Shown: piece after piece, positions 42,371-52,200 of the stretch
How the letters are laid out: every line of letters starts with the position of its first letter
Position numbering within the stretch: position 1 is the stretch's first letter
Origin: an uncultured Thermomicrobiaceae bacterium
GTDB lineage: Bacteria; Chloroflexota; Chloroflexia; Thermomicrobiales; Thermomicrobiaceae
Reading direction: 5' to 3'
Assembly: GCA_938082375.1 (NCBI GenBank)
Contig: CALKCJ010000038.1
Coordinates: 1-64,000 of the forward strand
Length of the DNA: 64,000 nt
The notes under the pieces: generated by a model
Told to the model about the DNA's origin: nothing
What the model saw: the letters and a program-made list of their open reading frames with translations, nothing else
Databases searched by the model: none
Translations under genes and position numbers: made by a program

Positions 42371-43900
42371 ATGCGGTACGGGTTCGTCATCGACCACCGG
42401 AAATGCATCGGTTGCCACGCCTGCACCGTGGCGTGCAAGTCGGAGAACGAGGTGCCACTGGGGGTCTACCGTACCTGGGTGAAGTACATCGAAAAGGGGG
42501 CATTCCCTCACACCCGCCGGTACTTCACGGTGCTGCGCTGTAACCACTGTGATGACGCTCCCTGTGTCACGATCTGCCCCACGAAGGCGCTGTTCCGCCG
42601 GCCCGACGGGATCGTCGACTTCGATGCAAGCCGGTGCATCGGCTGCAAGTCGTGCATGCAGGCCTGCCCCTACGATGCGATCTATCTCGACCCGATCACA
42701 CACACGGCAGCCAAGTGCAACTATTGCAGCCACCGGGTCGACCAGGGCCTGCTGCCGGCTTGCGTGGTTGTCTGTCCAGAAAAGGCGATCATCGCTGGCG
42801 ACCTGGACGATCCGACCAGCGAGATCCACCAGCTTGTGGCCCGCGAGCAGGTGAGCGTGCGCAAGCCCGAGCAGGGCACACGGCCGAAGCTGTTCTACAT
42901 CGGGGCGGACGACGCCAGCCTGACGCCAGAAGCACAGACCCGGCAAACCGGGTACCTCTGGGCGCAGCTCCGGCCGGACGACCGCCCAGACGAGGCGACG
43001 CGCGGCGACGAGCTGCTTCCCGGCCCGGCGGAGGCGCGCGTCGCCTACGACGTCTGGCACCCGAAGCCCTGGGGCTGGAAGGTAGCCAGCTACCTCTGGA
43101 CGAAATCGATCGCCGCTGGGGTGCTGGGCCTCGCCTCTCCGCTCCTGCTGCTCGGCCAGGTGGCGCACCGCGCCACCTTCGGAGTCGCAGCGCCTCTCCT
43201 CGCGCTCCTCTTCGTCCTGCTCACCGCAGGGCTCCTGGTGTGGGATCTGAAGCGCCCCGAACGGTTCTGGTTCCTGCTCGTCAAGCCGAACCCGCGCTCG
43301 TGGCTCGTCTGGGGCGGGTACATCTTGGTGCTCTTCGGCCTGCTGGCCTTCCTCTGGTTCCTCGCTGGCGTGCTCACCACGGTGCCAGACCTGCTGCTCG
43401 CCCTCGGGATACCGGTGGCCATCGCCGCAGCCGGCTATACCGCCTTCCTCTTTGGCCAGGCCGAAGGGCGGGACTTCTGGCAGAGCCCGCTGCTGCTGCC
43501 ACAGCTCCTGGCCCAGGCGACGGTCGCTGGAGCCAGTGTCCTCTTGTTTACCGGTGCCGCCCTGGGCGTGCCAAGCCAGGAGCTCCGGGTACTAGGCATG
43601 GCACTGGTGACCGGGCTGGTGGTACTGGCGTTGCTCGTCGCCGGTGAGCTACTGCTCCCACACGTGAACGCCCATGTCCACAAGACAGTGCGCTTGTTGA
43701 CCCACGGCCCTTACCGTACCGAGTTGCTCAGCCTCGGGCTGGGGGTCGGTGTCGTGGTACCGCTGGCGGCGCTCGCCCTCGGTTGGGCGAGCGAGGCGGT
43801 GGAGGGATGGAGCGTGGTCGCCGCGCTCGCCGCGCTGGCCGGCCTGTGGAGCTACGAGCGGGTCTGGGTGAGCGCCGGCCAGGACGTACCGTTGAGCTGA
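42371..43900 (+). CDS. Fused ferredoxin (DmsB/PsrB-like) and NrfD membrane anchor
   Basis: A 509-residue fusion. Residues 1-180 hold four [4Fe-4S] sites: 'CIGCHACTVAC', 'CNHCDDAPCVTIC', 'CIGCKSCMQAC', and 'CNYC' with 'CVVVC', which gives 16 cysteines. Residues 245-505 form about eight membrane helices of the NrfD/PsrC type, beginning 'KPWGWKVASYLWTKSIAAGV'. No signal peptide precedes the ferredoxin part, so it should face the cytoplasm. It would pass electrons between the following molybdoenzyme and the quinone pool. The B and C subunits are usually separate genes. Confidence 0.9.
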   Translation: MRYGFVIDHRKCIGCHACTVACKSENEVPLGVYRTWVKYIEKGAFPHTRRYFTVLRCNHCDDAPCVTICPTKALFRRPDGIVDFDASRCIGCKSCMQACPYDAIYLDPITHTAAKCNYCSHRVDQGLLPACVVVCPEKAIIAGDLDDPTSEIHQLVAREQVSVRKPEQGTRPKLFYIGADDASLTPEAQTRQTGYLWAQLRPDDRPDEATRGDELLPGPAEARVAYDVWHPKPWGWKVASYLWTKSIAAGVLGLASPLLLLGQVAHRATFGVAAPLLALLFVLLTAGLLVWDLKRPERFWFLLVKPNPRSWLVWGGYILVLFGLLAFLWFLAGVLTTVPDLLLALGIPVAIAAAGYTAFLFGQAEGRDFWQSPLLLPQLLAQATVAGASVLLFTGAALGVPSQELRVLGMALVTGLVVLALLVAGELLLPHVNAHVHKTVRLLTHGPYRTELLSLGLGVGVVVPLAALALGWASEAVEGWSVVAALAALAGLWSYERVWVSAGQDVPLS

Positions 43901-43918
43901 GCGAGGAGGAGGCAGCGC

Positions 43919-46834
43919 ATGGAGACGCTGACCCAGACTACGCCGCCGGCCGCAGGGCCACGGGCGGTGAGCGAGCCGTTCTCGCCCGAGCGCACCAGCG
44001 GCTTGGCCTCCTTCCCCCCACCGGAGCGCTGGGATGACTGGGAGGAGCGCGGGCCCGACGGCCGCTGGCGTCGTTACCTGCTCATCCCGACCGTGTGCTT
44101 CAACTGCGAGGCGGCCTGTGGCCTGCTCGCTTACGTCGACCGCGACACACTGGACATCCGCAAGCTGGAGGGCCACCCGCTGCACCCTGGCAGCCGCGGC
44201 CGCAACTGCGCCAAGGGGCCGGCCACGATCAACCAAGTGAAGGATCCGGAGCGAATCCTCTACCCATTGCGCCGCGTCGGCCCACGCGGCTCGGGCCAGT
44301 GGGAACGGGTGTCGTGGGACGCCGTGCTCGACGATATCGCCGGACGGATCAGGCAAGCGTTCCTCGAGGGGCGGCACAACGAGGTGATGTACCACGTTGG
44401 GCGTCCCGGCGAGGACGGATTCATGGAGCGGGTGCTCTGGTCGTGGGGCGTCGACGGGCATAACTCGCACACCAACGTCTGTTCCTCCGGCGGCCGCTTC
44501 GGCTACGCTGTCTGGATGGGGGCAGACCGCCCATCCCCGGATCACGCTCACGCCCGCTTTATCTTGCTCGTGAGCGCGCACCTGGAGAGTGGGCACTATT
44601 TCAACCCCCATGCCCAGCGGATTATCGAAGCCAAGATGCGGGGAGCCAAGCTGGCCGTGCTCGACCCCCGGCTGTCGAACACGGCCTCGATGGCAGACTA
44701 CTGGCTCCCAGCGGCCCCAGGCACCGATGCGCTCGTCCTCCTCGCGATGGCCAACGTGCTGATCCAGGAAGACCTCTTCGACCGCGATTTCGTCCGGCGG
44801 TGGACGAACTGGGACGAGTACCTGCGCGTGCTCCATCCCGACCGGCCGCAGACCTTCGAGACGTTCGTAGCGCTGCTCAAGGAGACGTACAGCCCGTATT
44901 CGCCGGAACTGGCCGAGCGCGAGAGCGGTGTGCCGGCGAGGACGATTCGGGAAATCGCACGGCAAATCGCGGCGGCGGCTCCGGCGGTCTCGACCCACAA
45001 CTGGCGCGCGGGCGCAGCAGCCCACCTGGGTGGCTGGTCGATCCCCCGCGCGCTCTTCTTCCTGAACGTCCTTACCGGCAGCGTCGGTACACCGGGAGGC
45101 ACCCAGCCCAACATCTGGGACAAGCACGTGCCGCGCCCGTTCAAGGACCCCCCGCGCCAGAAGGTGTGGAACGAGCTCACCTGGCCGCGCGAGTACCCGC
45201 TCGCCCACCACGAGATGAGCTTCCTGCTCCCTCACTTCCTCAAAGAGGGACGCGGCAAGCTCGCCGTCTACTTCACCCGCGTCTACAACCCCGTCTGGAC
45301 GAACCCGGATGGGCTCACCTGGATCGAGGTGCTCCAGGACGAATCGCTCATCGAGCTGCACGCTTGCCTGACCCCCACCTGGAGCGAGACGGCCTGGTAC
45401 GCCGACTACGTCCTCCCGATGGGGCACGCGCCGGAGCGGCACGACACGCACTCCTACGAGACGCATGCCGCCCGTTGGCTGGGGTTCCGACAGCCAGTGC
45501 TGCGGGTGGCGCGGGAGAAGCTGGGGCAGCCGGTCGAGCGTACCTACCAGGCGAACCCCGGCGAGGTCTGGGAAGAAAACGAGTTCTGGATTGAGCTGTC
45601 CTGGCGCATCGATCCAGACGGCGCGCTCGGAATCAAGCCATACTACGAGTCGCCCTACCGCCCAGGGGAACGAGTCACAGTCGACGAGTACTACCGCTGG
45701 ATCTTCGAACATTCGGTGCCCGGCTTGCCGGAAGCAGCAGCGCGGGAGGGACTCACGCCGCTCGAGTACATGCGCCGATATGGCGCGTTCGAACTGGAGA
45801 GGCAGCGCTACCGGCAGTACGAAGACCCCGTGCCACCGGAGGAGATGGCCCAGGCCTGGATCGACCCGGAGAGCGGGCGCATCTGGACGACGGCGCCAGC
45901 GCCGCACAGCCCCAACATCGTCCCGGTACCGGGTGAACCGCCGGGACCGCGTGGCCGCTGGGCGGGCGTGCTGGTCGACGGTGAGCCGAAGCGAGGGTTC
46001 CCGACCCCTTCCGGGAAGCTGGAGTTCTTCTCGCGCACGCTCTACGAATGGGGCTGGCCGGAGTACGCCGTCCCCTGCACGATTGAAAGCCATGTCGACC
46101 CCGCGCGGATCGATCGCACCCGGGGGGAGATGGTGCTGCTGCCCAACTTCCGCGTGCCGACACTGATCCACACCCGCTCGAACAACGCCAAGTGGCTCAA
46201 CGAGTTGACCCACTCGAACCCGCTCTGGCTCCACCCAACCGATGCCGAGCGCATCGGCGTGCGCACCGGCGACCTCGTACGGGTCGAGACCGAGATCGGC
46301 TACTTCGTCGACCGCGTGTGGGTAACCGAGGCGATTCGGCCCGGAGTGGCCGCCTGCTCGCACCACCTGGGCCGCTGGCGCCTGGCTGAGGGGCAGGGGA
46401 ACGAGCGCTGGTCGTCGGCACTGGTGGAGCTCGAGCGGCTGCCAGACGGGCGCTACCGCCTGCGCCAGCAGCATGGCGTGGCGCCGTTCGAGAGTAGCGA
46501 TCCCGACTCGCGGCTCGTCTTCTGGAGCGATGCCGGGGTGCACCAGAACCTCACGTTCCCGGTACAGCCAGATCCAGTCAGCGGGCAGCACTGCTGGCAC
46601 CAGAAAGTGCGCGTCGTAAAGGCGGAACCCGGCGACCACTACGGAGACGTGGTGGTCGACACCCAGCGCTCGATGGAGGTCTATCGTCGCTGGCTGGGGC
46701 TGACGCGACCGGCGCCCGGCCCTGGAGGTTTGCGGCGCCCGCGCTGGTTGCTCCGTCCCTACAAGCCCGACCCGAGCGCCTACGCGATCGATAGCCCGAC
46801 CGGCCGGGGTGAACAGCGCGCACAGAGCGGCTGA
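43919..46834 (+). CDS. Molybdopterin oxidoreductase, catalytic subunit (CISM family)
   Basis: A 971-residue enzyme of the DMSO reductase family. The N-terminal [4Fe-4S] motif is 'CFNCEAAC' plus 'NCAKGP' (Cys60, 63, 67, 97). The likely molybdenum ligand is Cys188 in 'HTNVCSSGGRFGY', as in polysulfide, thiosulfate and tetrathionate enzymes. The C-terminal domain has 'TRSNNAKWLNELTHSNPLWL' and 'GVRTGDLVRVETEIGYFVDR'. No twin-arginine signal is present, so the enzyme is probably cytoplasmic, like the sulfite dehydrogenase SoeA. Sulfite, thiosulfate or polysulfide chemistry fits the context; the substrate cannot be fixed from the sequence. A GAGGAGGAGG site precedes the ATG. Confidence 0.9.
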   Translation: METLTQTTPPAAGPRAVSEPFSPERTSGLASFPPPERWDDWEERGPDGRWRRYLLIPTVCFNCEAACGLLAYVDRDTLDIRKLEGHPLHPGSRGRNCAKGPATINQVKDPERILYPLRRVGPRGSGQWERVSWDAVLDDIAGRIRQAFLEGRHNEVMYHVGRPGEDGFMERVLWSWGVDGHNSHTNVCSSGGRFGYAVWMGADRPSPDHAHARFILLVSAHLESGHYFNPHAQRIIEAKMRGAKLAVLDPRLSNTASMADYWLPAAPGTDALVLLAMANVLIQEDLFDRDFVRRWTNWDEYLRVLHPDRPQTFETFVALLKETYSPYSPELAERESGVPARTIREIARQIAAAAPAVSTHNWRAGAAAHLGGWSIPRALFFLNVLTGSVGTPGGTQPNIWDKHVPRPFKDPPRQKVWNELTWPREYPLAHHEMSFLLPHFLKEGRGKLAVYFTRVYNPVWTNPDGLTWIEVLQDESLIELHACLTPTWSETAWYADYVLPMGHAPERHDTHSYETHAARWLGFRQPVLRVAREKLGQPVERTYQANPGEVWEENEFWIELSWRIDPDGALGIKPYYESPYRPGERVTVDEYYRWIFEHSVPGLPEAAAREGLTPLEYMRRYGAFELERQRYRQYEDPVPPEEMAQAWIDPESGRIWTTAPAPHSPNIVPVPGEPPGPRGRWAGVLVDGEPKRGFPTPSGKLEFFSRTLYEWGWPEYAVPCTIESHVDPARIDRTRGEMVLLPNFRVPTLIHTRSNNAKWLNELTHSNPLWLHPTDAERIGVRTGDLVRVETEIGYFVDRVWVTEAIRPGVAACSHHLGRWRLAEGQGNERWSSALVELERLPDGRYRLRQQHGVAPFESSDPDSRLVFWSDAGVHQNLTFPVQPDPVSGQHCWHQKVRVVKAEPGDHYGDVVVDTQRSMEVYRRWLGLTRPAPGPGGLRRPRWLLRPYKPDPSAYAIDSPTGRGEQRAQSG

Positions 46835-46971
46835 ACGGCTCCGTGCCCATTTCCGGTGGCTGTGCCCGACCGCACGGCATCGGATAGCCCACCTGCTGCC
46901 GTTGACACGCGGCGAGGCCGGTCGTAGCGTGCTGGCGGAACGCGCCCCGCACGAATCAGAGGGGGCGGGTT

Positions 46972-47211
46972 GTGAGTGGAGCCGATCTCGCACTGGTCAA
47001 TGGCCGGTTGCTGACGCTGGATCCGCGGCGGCCGCGGGTGGAGGCAGCACTGGCGCGTTGCGGGCGGATCGTGCTGGTCGGCTCGACGCAGGCGGTGTTC
47101 GAGGCGCGCGGCGACGCGCCGGTCTTCGACTGCGGCGGTCGGACGGTCATCCCCGGTTTCATCGGCGGCGAGGTCGTCTGGACTCGCTCACTCTCTGACA
47201 CCGGCGAGTAG
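46972..47211 (+). pseudogene. Truncated amidohydrolase gene (N-terminal stub)
   Basis: Seventy-nine codons that match only the first part of an amidohydrolase: 'LALVNGRLLTLDPRRPRVEA', 'ARCGRIVLVGSTQAV' and 'GGRTVIPGFIGGEVV'. The frame then breaks exactly where the metal motif DxHxH should come and ends in a few unrelated codons. The gene at 8875-10518 shows what a complete relative looks like. The start is GTG with AGAGGGGGCGGG upstream. A decayed gene or a deletion product is the likely explanation. Confidence 0.65.
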
Positions 47212-47405
47212 CAGTCCAGCCCGGCTCAAGGCTGTCCGCTGCCGCTCGTGGTCAAGGTGCGCGTCCGCCTGGCTGGCGCATCGCTCGGCGCGGGGCGGAT
47301 GAGGGCGGCCGTACGCTTGACTGCCGTGCGGGCTCTCGATCTGCGTGGATCGGCACCCTGTGGTAGAAATGACGCAGACTGCGGCAGCGCGGAGGAGGGA
47401 CGAGG

Positions 47406-47624
47406 ATGGGGTACTGTCCACGCTGCGGCGAGAACCCTCCCTGGGGCACCAGGGCCGCAGCGACTGCCGCTCGCCAGCGGCGGCCGGTACGAATCCCACT
47501 GGGCTCGCGGATCGTGACCTTGCCGCCGGGTCTCCACGATGGCGACCGGGTGCGCTACGCGGGCGTGGTGTTCGAAGTGCGGCGCGCCGGACAGGTCATC
47601 GAGCTCCACCTCGTCGGGCGGTAA
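47406..47624 (+). CDS. Small protein with one zinc knuckle and a DnaJ-C-like strand pair
   Basis: A 72-residue protein: 'MGYCPRCGENPPWG' offers a single CxxC, followed by a basic linker and 'IPLGSRIVTLPPGLHDGDRV' and 'RYAGVVFEVRRAGQVIELHL'. The Pro-Pro-Gly-x-x-Asp-Gly-Asp motif resembles the peptide-binding strands of DnaJ C-terminal domains ('vPpGvhdGd'). GGAGGGACGAGG precedes the ATG, so expression is credible. The function is unknown. Confidence 0.6.
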   Translation: MGYCPRCGENPPWGTRAAATAARQRRPVRIPLGSRIVTLPPGLHDGDRVRYAGVVFEVRRAGQVIELHLVGR

Positions 47625-47644
47625 CCCGACAGGGCACGAACGTG

Positions 47645-47676
47645 AACCGCCCCGGCCCATCGAGACCGGGGCGGTT
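47645..47676. terminator. Hairpin terminator between the small gene and tmRNA
   Basis: AACCGCCCCGG / CCGGGGCGGTT pair around about ten bases. It lies just beyond the tmRNA 3' end and just after the plus-strand gene, so it may serve both. The T-run is weak on both strands. Confidence 0.55.
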
Positions 47677-47681
47677 GCCGC

Positions 47682-48038
47682 TGGTGGAGATGGGGGGAGT
47701 CGAACCCCCGTCCAGAGCGTTCGGCCAAGGATCTCCTACAGGCTTAGTCGGTGCTTTGGCTCTCGCCGGCGATCCCCCACCGACAGGGTCTCGTGCGGCT
47801 CAGCCGGATTAGTCTTAGGCCAGCCCGCACCGGCGCTTGGGCTAGCTGCACCCTCGGCTGTGCGACGCCCGCTCCGAACCCGCCAGGGAAAGGTCCGGGC
47901 AGACGTGACCGCGTCTTACTTACGCGGCCAGAGCGAGTTCGTGCTCGCCAGTTACTTGGTTGCCCCTTTTAACGAGTCCCGGGGCGACCTCGGCCTGCAA
48001 TCCCTGCACCTACGGCCCTGTCGAAACCGGTCATCCCC
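47682..48038 (-). ncRNA. ssrA: Transfer-messenger RNA (tmRNA)
   Basis: Read on the minus strand, the RNA starts GGGGATGACCGGTTTCGACA (the conserved 5' tRNA-like half) and ends GGGGGTTCGACTCCCCCCAT followed by CTCCACCA (T-arm, acceptor and CCA). The tag reading frame near 47950 encodes ..NQVTGEHELALAA and then TAA, with the ELALAA end that proteases recognise. The length of 357 bases is normal. It rescues ribosomes stalled on broken mRNAs. Confidence 0.97.
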
Positions 48039-48068
48039 TCGTTAGCAGCCCTGCAGAGCGCAATTCTT

Positions 48069-48097
48069 AGTATACACCGGACCCTCGGACGACGCAA
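48069..48097 (-). promoter_or_regulatory. Promoter of tmRNA
   Basis: On the minus strand: TTGCGT (48097-48092), a 17-base spacer and TATACT (48074-48069). This leaves a leader of about 24 bases before the mature 5' end, to be removed by RNase P. Confidence 0.75.
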
Positions 48098-48317
48098 GGC
48101 ATCACGGCCGGCCTGTTTTACGCGCATTGCGCTGTCCTGGAGAGCATCCGCTGGTTCCGCCGTCCATGGTCACCCGGCCATCGCGCCTGATCCCTTATGG
48201 CTTTTAAATAGGTGATGGCTGGAATACCTTACCCCCAAAGCGCCACACCGCGACGTCGCAGCATCACCAAGCCGCTTTACGCTGCTCAGGTCGTGGCGCT
48301 GACCACCTTCGCCGTCG
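48098..48317. other. Intergenic region of lower GC, no gene recognised
   Basis: The stretch contains A/T-rich patches (for example CTTTTAAATAGGTG at 48200) unlike the flanks. I see no supported reading frame or known RNA in it. Confidence 0.35.
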
Positions 48318-48347
48318 TTGACATGCGGACCCCGAAGCTTATATACT
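48318..48347 (+). promoter_or_regulatory. Strong promoter with long leader before the P-type ATPase operon
   Basis: TTGACA (48318-48323), an 18-base spacer and TATACT (48342-48347). A second TTGACA at 48349 has a poor -10. The first gene starts 200 bases downstream, leaving a long untranslated leader. Confidence 0.6.
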
Positions 48348-48549
48348 GTTGACAGTCCAGCGGCCGATGAGTTAGCCCAAGGTGGGTTTAACATTTTCTT
48401 AACAACTGCCTCCAGGGAACGCGTATTCTCGACCGCTATGAACCTGCCGACACTGGGCCCGGCAGCGAGACAGCCGGGAAGGTCACCAACAGCGTCCAGA
48501 TGGAGACGAGTGGGAAAACCGCGACACACGATTAGGGGGGAGGCTCGCG

Positions 48550-48780
48550 ATGTTCGAATTTGACGACTATATCGAGGCAGAGACAGCGGTCGCCGTTCTT
48601 GCGACCGCCCTCATGCTTTCACCGCGTGCACGGCGCGTTGTCCGCCGTGGCCTCGTCTATGGCCTAGCTGGCGTCCTCACCGCTGTCGAGGCCGGGCGAA
48701 CTCTCGCCCGGGGTGCTCAGGCAGGCTTCTCCGCGGCTGTGTCACGTGCCCGTCACGCGCCGACCGTGGGCGCCAACTGA
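48550..48780 (+). CDS. Small membrane-associated protein upstream of a P-type ATPase
   Basis: A 76-residue protein: 'MFEFDDYIEAETAVAVLATA' with an acidic N-terminus, then 'LMLSPRARRVVRRGLVYGLA' and 'GVLTAVEAGRTLARGAQAGF'. The Gly/Ala-spaced hydrophobic stretch is short and amphipathic. Small proteins of this sort (PacL, DUF1490) scaffold mycobacterial P-type ATPases, and the position two genes before such an ATPase invites the comparison. There is no obvious C-terminal metal-binding motif. GGGGGGAGG precedes the ATG. Confidence 0.6.
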   Translation: MFEFDDYIEAETAVAVLATALMLSPRARRVVRRGLVYGLAGVLTAVEAGRTLARGAQAGFSAAVSRARHAPTVGAN

Positions 48781-48782
48781 CC

Positions 48783-49214
48783 ATGGAGGCCGTGCAGGGA
48801 GAACACGACATGCCACTTGAGCAGGAACCGCAGGACAAACTGCCTGAGACACCCGCACCCGACGCGAGCAGCCCACGCGCAGGACGGCGCCCGAGCCGCG
48901 CGTCATCGGGGAGCAGCGAGCCCACAGGACACGCTGAGCCCCCGACCGTCGAGACCCCAGAGACGCGATCCAGTGCAGCGCCCAATGGCGGATCGGTGAC
49001 TCCACCGCCGGCCCCAGTCCTGCAAGCGGAGCGCCTGCTTGACGAGGCGCTGATGTGGGGCGCGGCGTTCGGTGCAGTGTTGACCCAGCGGGCTCGCCGG
49101 CTGCTGGCCCGCGCCCGGGAAGAGGTCGAGGATCTCTTCGCCGAAGCTGAAGCGACCCGTAGCCGGTGGCGTGGCCAGCTCGGCCAGCAGCGGCACTCTG
49201 GGCAAGAACACTAA
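48783..49214 (+). CDS. Hypothetical protein with disordered N-terminus and helical C-terminus
   Basis: A 143-residue protein. The first 85 residues are Pro/Ser/Glu-rich and probably disordered. The C-terminal part 'VLQAERLLDEALMWGAAFGA' and 'RARRLLARAREEVEDLFAEA' is helical and may lie on the membrane. ATG 48810 is an alternative start. It lies two bases after the previous gene and 24 before the ATPase gene, so the three are one operon. No function is known. Confidence 0.6.
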   Translation: MEAVQGEHDMPLEQEPQDKLPETPAPDASSPRAGRRPSRASSGSSEPTGHAEPPTVETPETRSSAAPNGGSVTPPPAPVLQAERLLDEALMWGAAFGAVLTQRARRLLARAREEVEDLFAEAEATRSRWRGQLGQQRHSGQEH

Positions 49215-49238
49215 ACCGCAACCAAGGCGCGGAGCGTC

Positions 49239-52200
49239 ATGACAACCGTGTCGAGTGATACGCCGGTGGTTCGCGTGGCCCACCGGCTACCGGGGCGTGT
49301 CCGCTTTCGCATCGAGGTCGACGACGAGGCCAAGTTGAGTAGGCTCCCCCAGGCGCTGTCGCAGGGTGGGATCCTCGATACCCGCGTGGATCCTCTGACC
49401 GGCAGCGTGCTCGTCCACTATGACCCCAAGACAACGACCGAGGACGCGGTCAAGCAACGACTCGAGCAGATTCTGCAGCGCACGATCGCCCACCCCGTGC
49501 AGGCAGCCCCTGCTGGGCACCCGCCGTCGCACCGCGCTGCCGTCGATCACCGCACCGTCCGAGCTGACAGCCAGGGGCACCGCTGGCAGCGGGTACGCCT
49601 TCGGGTCGCCGGTCTTGAGGGCAATCAGGCGCTGGCACGTGAGCTCGAGTCGGTACTGACACAGCTCGGCGTCCGTGTGGCGCGGGCGAGCGTTGCCACT
49701 GGCCGCCTGCTCCTCGAGCACGATGTGGAGACCGTCACGCTCGAGGCGATCCTTGAGGCGGTTACTGGCCTCTCCTTACCGGAGGAGTCGCCAACGGCCC
49801 GCCGCACGGTCCTGCCGACGGATCAGGGCCCTCTCCTCTATGCGAGCTGGCGCGCAGCCGTGACCGCCGGAGTACTTGGCCTCACCGCTGTTCGGCAACT
49901 CTTCGGGGCCACTGGCCCGCTGACTACAAGCCCACTACCCGCGCTCGCGGCCGACGCGGTCGCGGTTCTCCGCGGCTTTCCCGCCTTCCGCGAGGGGCTT
50001 CGCCGTGCACTCGGTCCGGCGGCCGCCGATCTCACCACCAGTTCCATCAGCATTGCTGCCCAGACCCTGAGCAACCGGCAACTCGGCCTTCTTGTCAGCT
50101 TGACCGAAGCGCTCCGTCTCCTGTCAGCCCTGCTCCCGTGGCGACGCGCTTGGCAGCGCTACGAAGCCGGGCTTCTCCAGGGTAGGGTCGCTCGGCCCGG
50201 TCAGCGCGTCACACTTCGGGCTGGCGACCGCGCGCCGTTCGAGAGCCGTATCGAGCGGGGGAGCGCAGAGGTGCTGCGCCCTGACGGACGGATCGAACTG
50301 GCCCGGCCTTTCCGCCGCCTTGCAGCCGGCTCACTCATTCTTGGGGGTGAGCTGACCGTCTGGCTTGCCACTCCTCCACCCTCTGGCCCCTTCGCCACCA
50401 GCGCGCCCCAGCCACGGCTCCTCCACTGGTACCTCCGGATCATTACCCCGATCGCGTTCGCGTACGCTGGCGTTGTTGGCCTCGTCTCCCGCTCACTCGC
50501 TGCCGCAGCCCGCGCGCTCGTCCTTGTCAATGCCCGTACCGCGCTCATAGGCGCCGAGGCGGCTGACCAGGGTGCAGTCGCTCGGGCCCTCCGTGGTGGT
50601 ACGCTCATCACTGCCTTGCGCCCCGGCCGGCGCCTGACTCGTCCCACGGTCATTGTCCTCGACCATCCAGGACTACTCGTCGAGGGTCTGGAACTGGGTC
50701 GCTGCCTCGTCCTGGCCGATGGCCTCACGCCTGGGGACGCCCTCGCTCTTGCGGCTCAACTGGCCCGTGCAACCCCTTGGCGCGAGGCACTGCCAGCCGT
50801 TCGCAGCGCGCCGAACGGACTTGACCCGGCAGCCTACCGGCTTCGCCCTATCGACCCAGCGACGCTCGACCAGCTATCCGATAGCCAACACTTCGCGCTC
50901 CAGGGCGCGGCGGTCGTCCTGTCCATCTCTGAGCGGCGTACCAACCGACCGGCTGCCCTGCTCGCCTTGCGGCCAAAACTACGCCCGCACCTCGCCTCCC
51001 TGCTCGACGTCTGCGCTCGGGTCGGCACTCGTCTCCTCGTCCGGCTCCCTGAGGAGCACGCACCCGCTTACCTCGAAACCATCGGAGTGACTCGCGTCAC
51101 CGCTGCTGATGCGGTCACGCTTGTGCGCGACCTACGGGCGCGCGGCGAGGTTGTCCTCTACGTCGCGGATCACGGCCGAGCCGGGCCTGCGTTCGCCGCT
51201 GCTCACTACTCAGCACTACTCGCCACGATCCGTCAGCCCGTCGATGTGGCGGTCGATGCACTGGTGCCCGACTTTGGTGCACTGGCCGCGCTGGTCGACG
51301 CCGGTCATCGCCGAGACCTCGCTGTCCGTGAGAGCGTCGTCCTCTCGCTCGTTGCGAATGTGCTCGCCCTGGGGATGGGGCTGGGCGCCGCCCCGTCGCC
51401 GGTGCTCGTGAGCCTGGTACTGGGCGGTGGCGCTTTTCTGGCGCTGGTCATCGGCTGGGCGCGCCTCTGGGGAGGTGAGCGACAGACCACACTACCCTTT
51501 GTCGATCCAGAGCCTGAGCGTTGGGGAGCTCGGTCAGCCGACGAAGCCCTCCGCCTCCTGGGAAGCCGACCAGGCGGGCTGACAAGTGCGGAAGTTCGCC
51601 AGCGGCGCGCTGCCCCATCCTTCGATTCGGATGAAGGGCCCTGGATTCGCGCCCTCGTCAGTCAACTGAGTTCCCCGCTCCTCGCCATCATGGCCGCTGG
51701 TGCCGGTCTGTCGCTGGCCGTCGGCGCTTCCCTCGACGTCGCCATCATTACTGGCACGCTGCTCTTCAACGTCGCCATCGGCGCCTGGCAGGAGCAGCGG
51801 GTCTCACGCACAGCGATTCAGTTAGCTGAACTGTCGACGCCCCCGGCCCGGGTGCTTCGCGACGGTACGGAAGTCACCCTCCCCGCGACTGAACTCGTGC
51901 CCGGTGACGTGATTCGCCTTGCATTCGGGGACCGTGTGCCGGCAGATGCGCGCCTCCTGAGCGCAGAGAATCTCCTGGTGGACGAATCAGCGCTCACTGG
52001 CGAATCGCTTCCTGCTGTCAAGGATCCCGCCGCTCGCGACGAACGGGCGGTCGTGCTGGCTGGAACTGATGTGCTGGGTGGCACAGCAACGGCCGTCGTG
52101 GTAGCGATCGGCGAGAATTCCCGCCTCGGAGCTGCCCAACGTGCGCTCTCGCAGACCGATTCCTCTGGCGAGCACCTTGCGCAACGTCTTGCGCAGTACA

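Noticed and set aside
43649..46993. 1114-codon open frame on the minus strand
   Set aside because: It is antisense to the molybdoenzyme gene. Its arginine/valine/histidine-rich composition is the usual shadow of a high-GC coding strand, and it matches no family.
48170..48529. 119-codon minus-strand frame between tmRNA and the ATPase operon
   Set aside because: No ribosome site, no recognisable domain, and it spans the strong plus-strand promoter.
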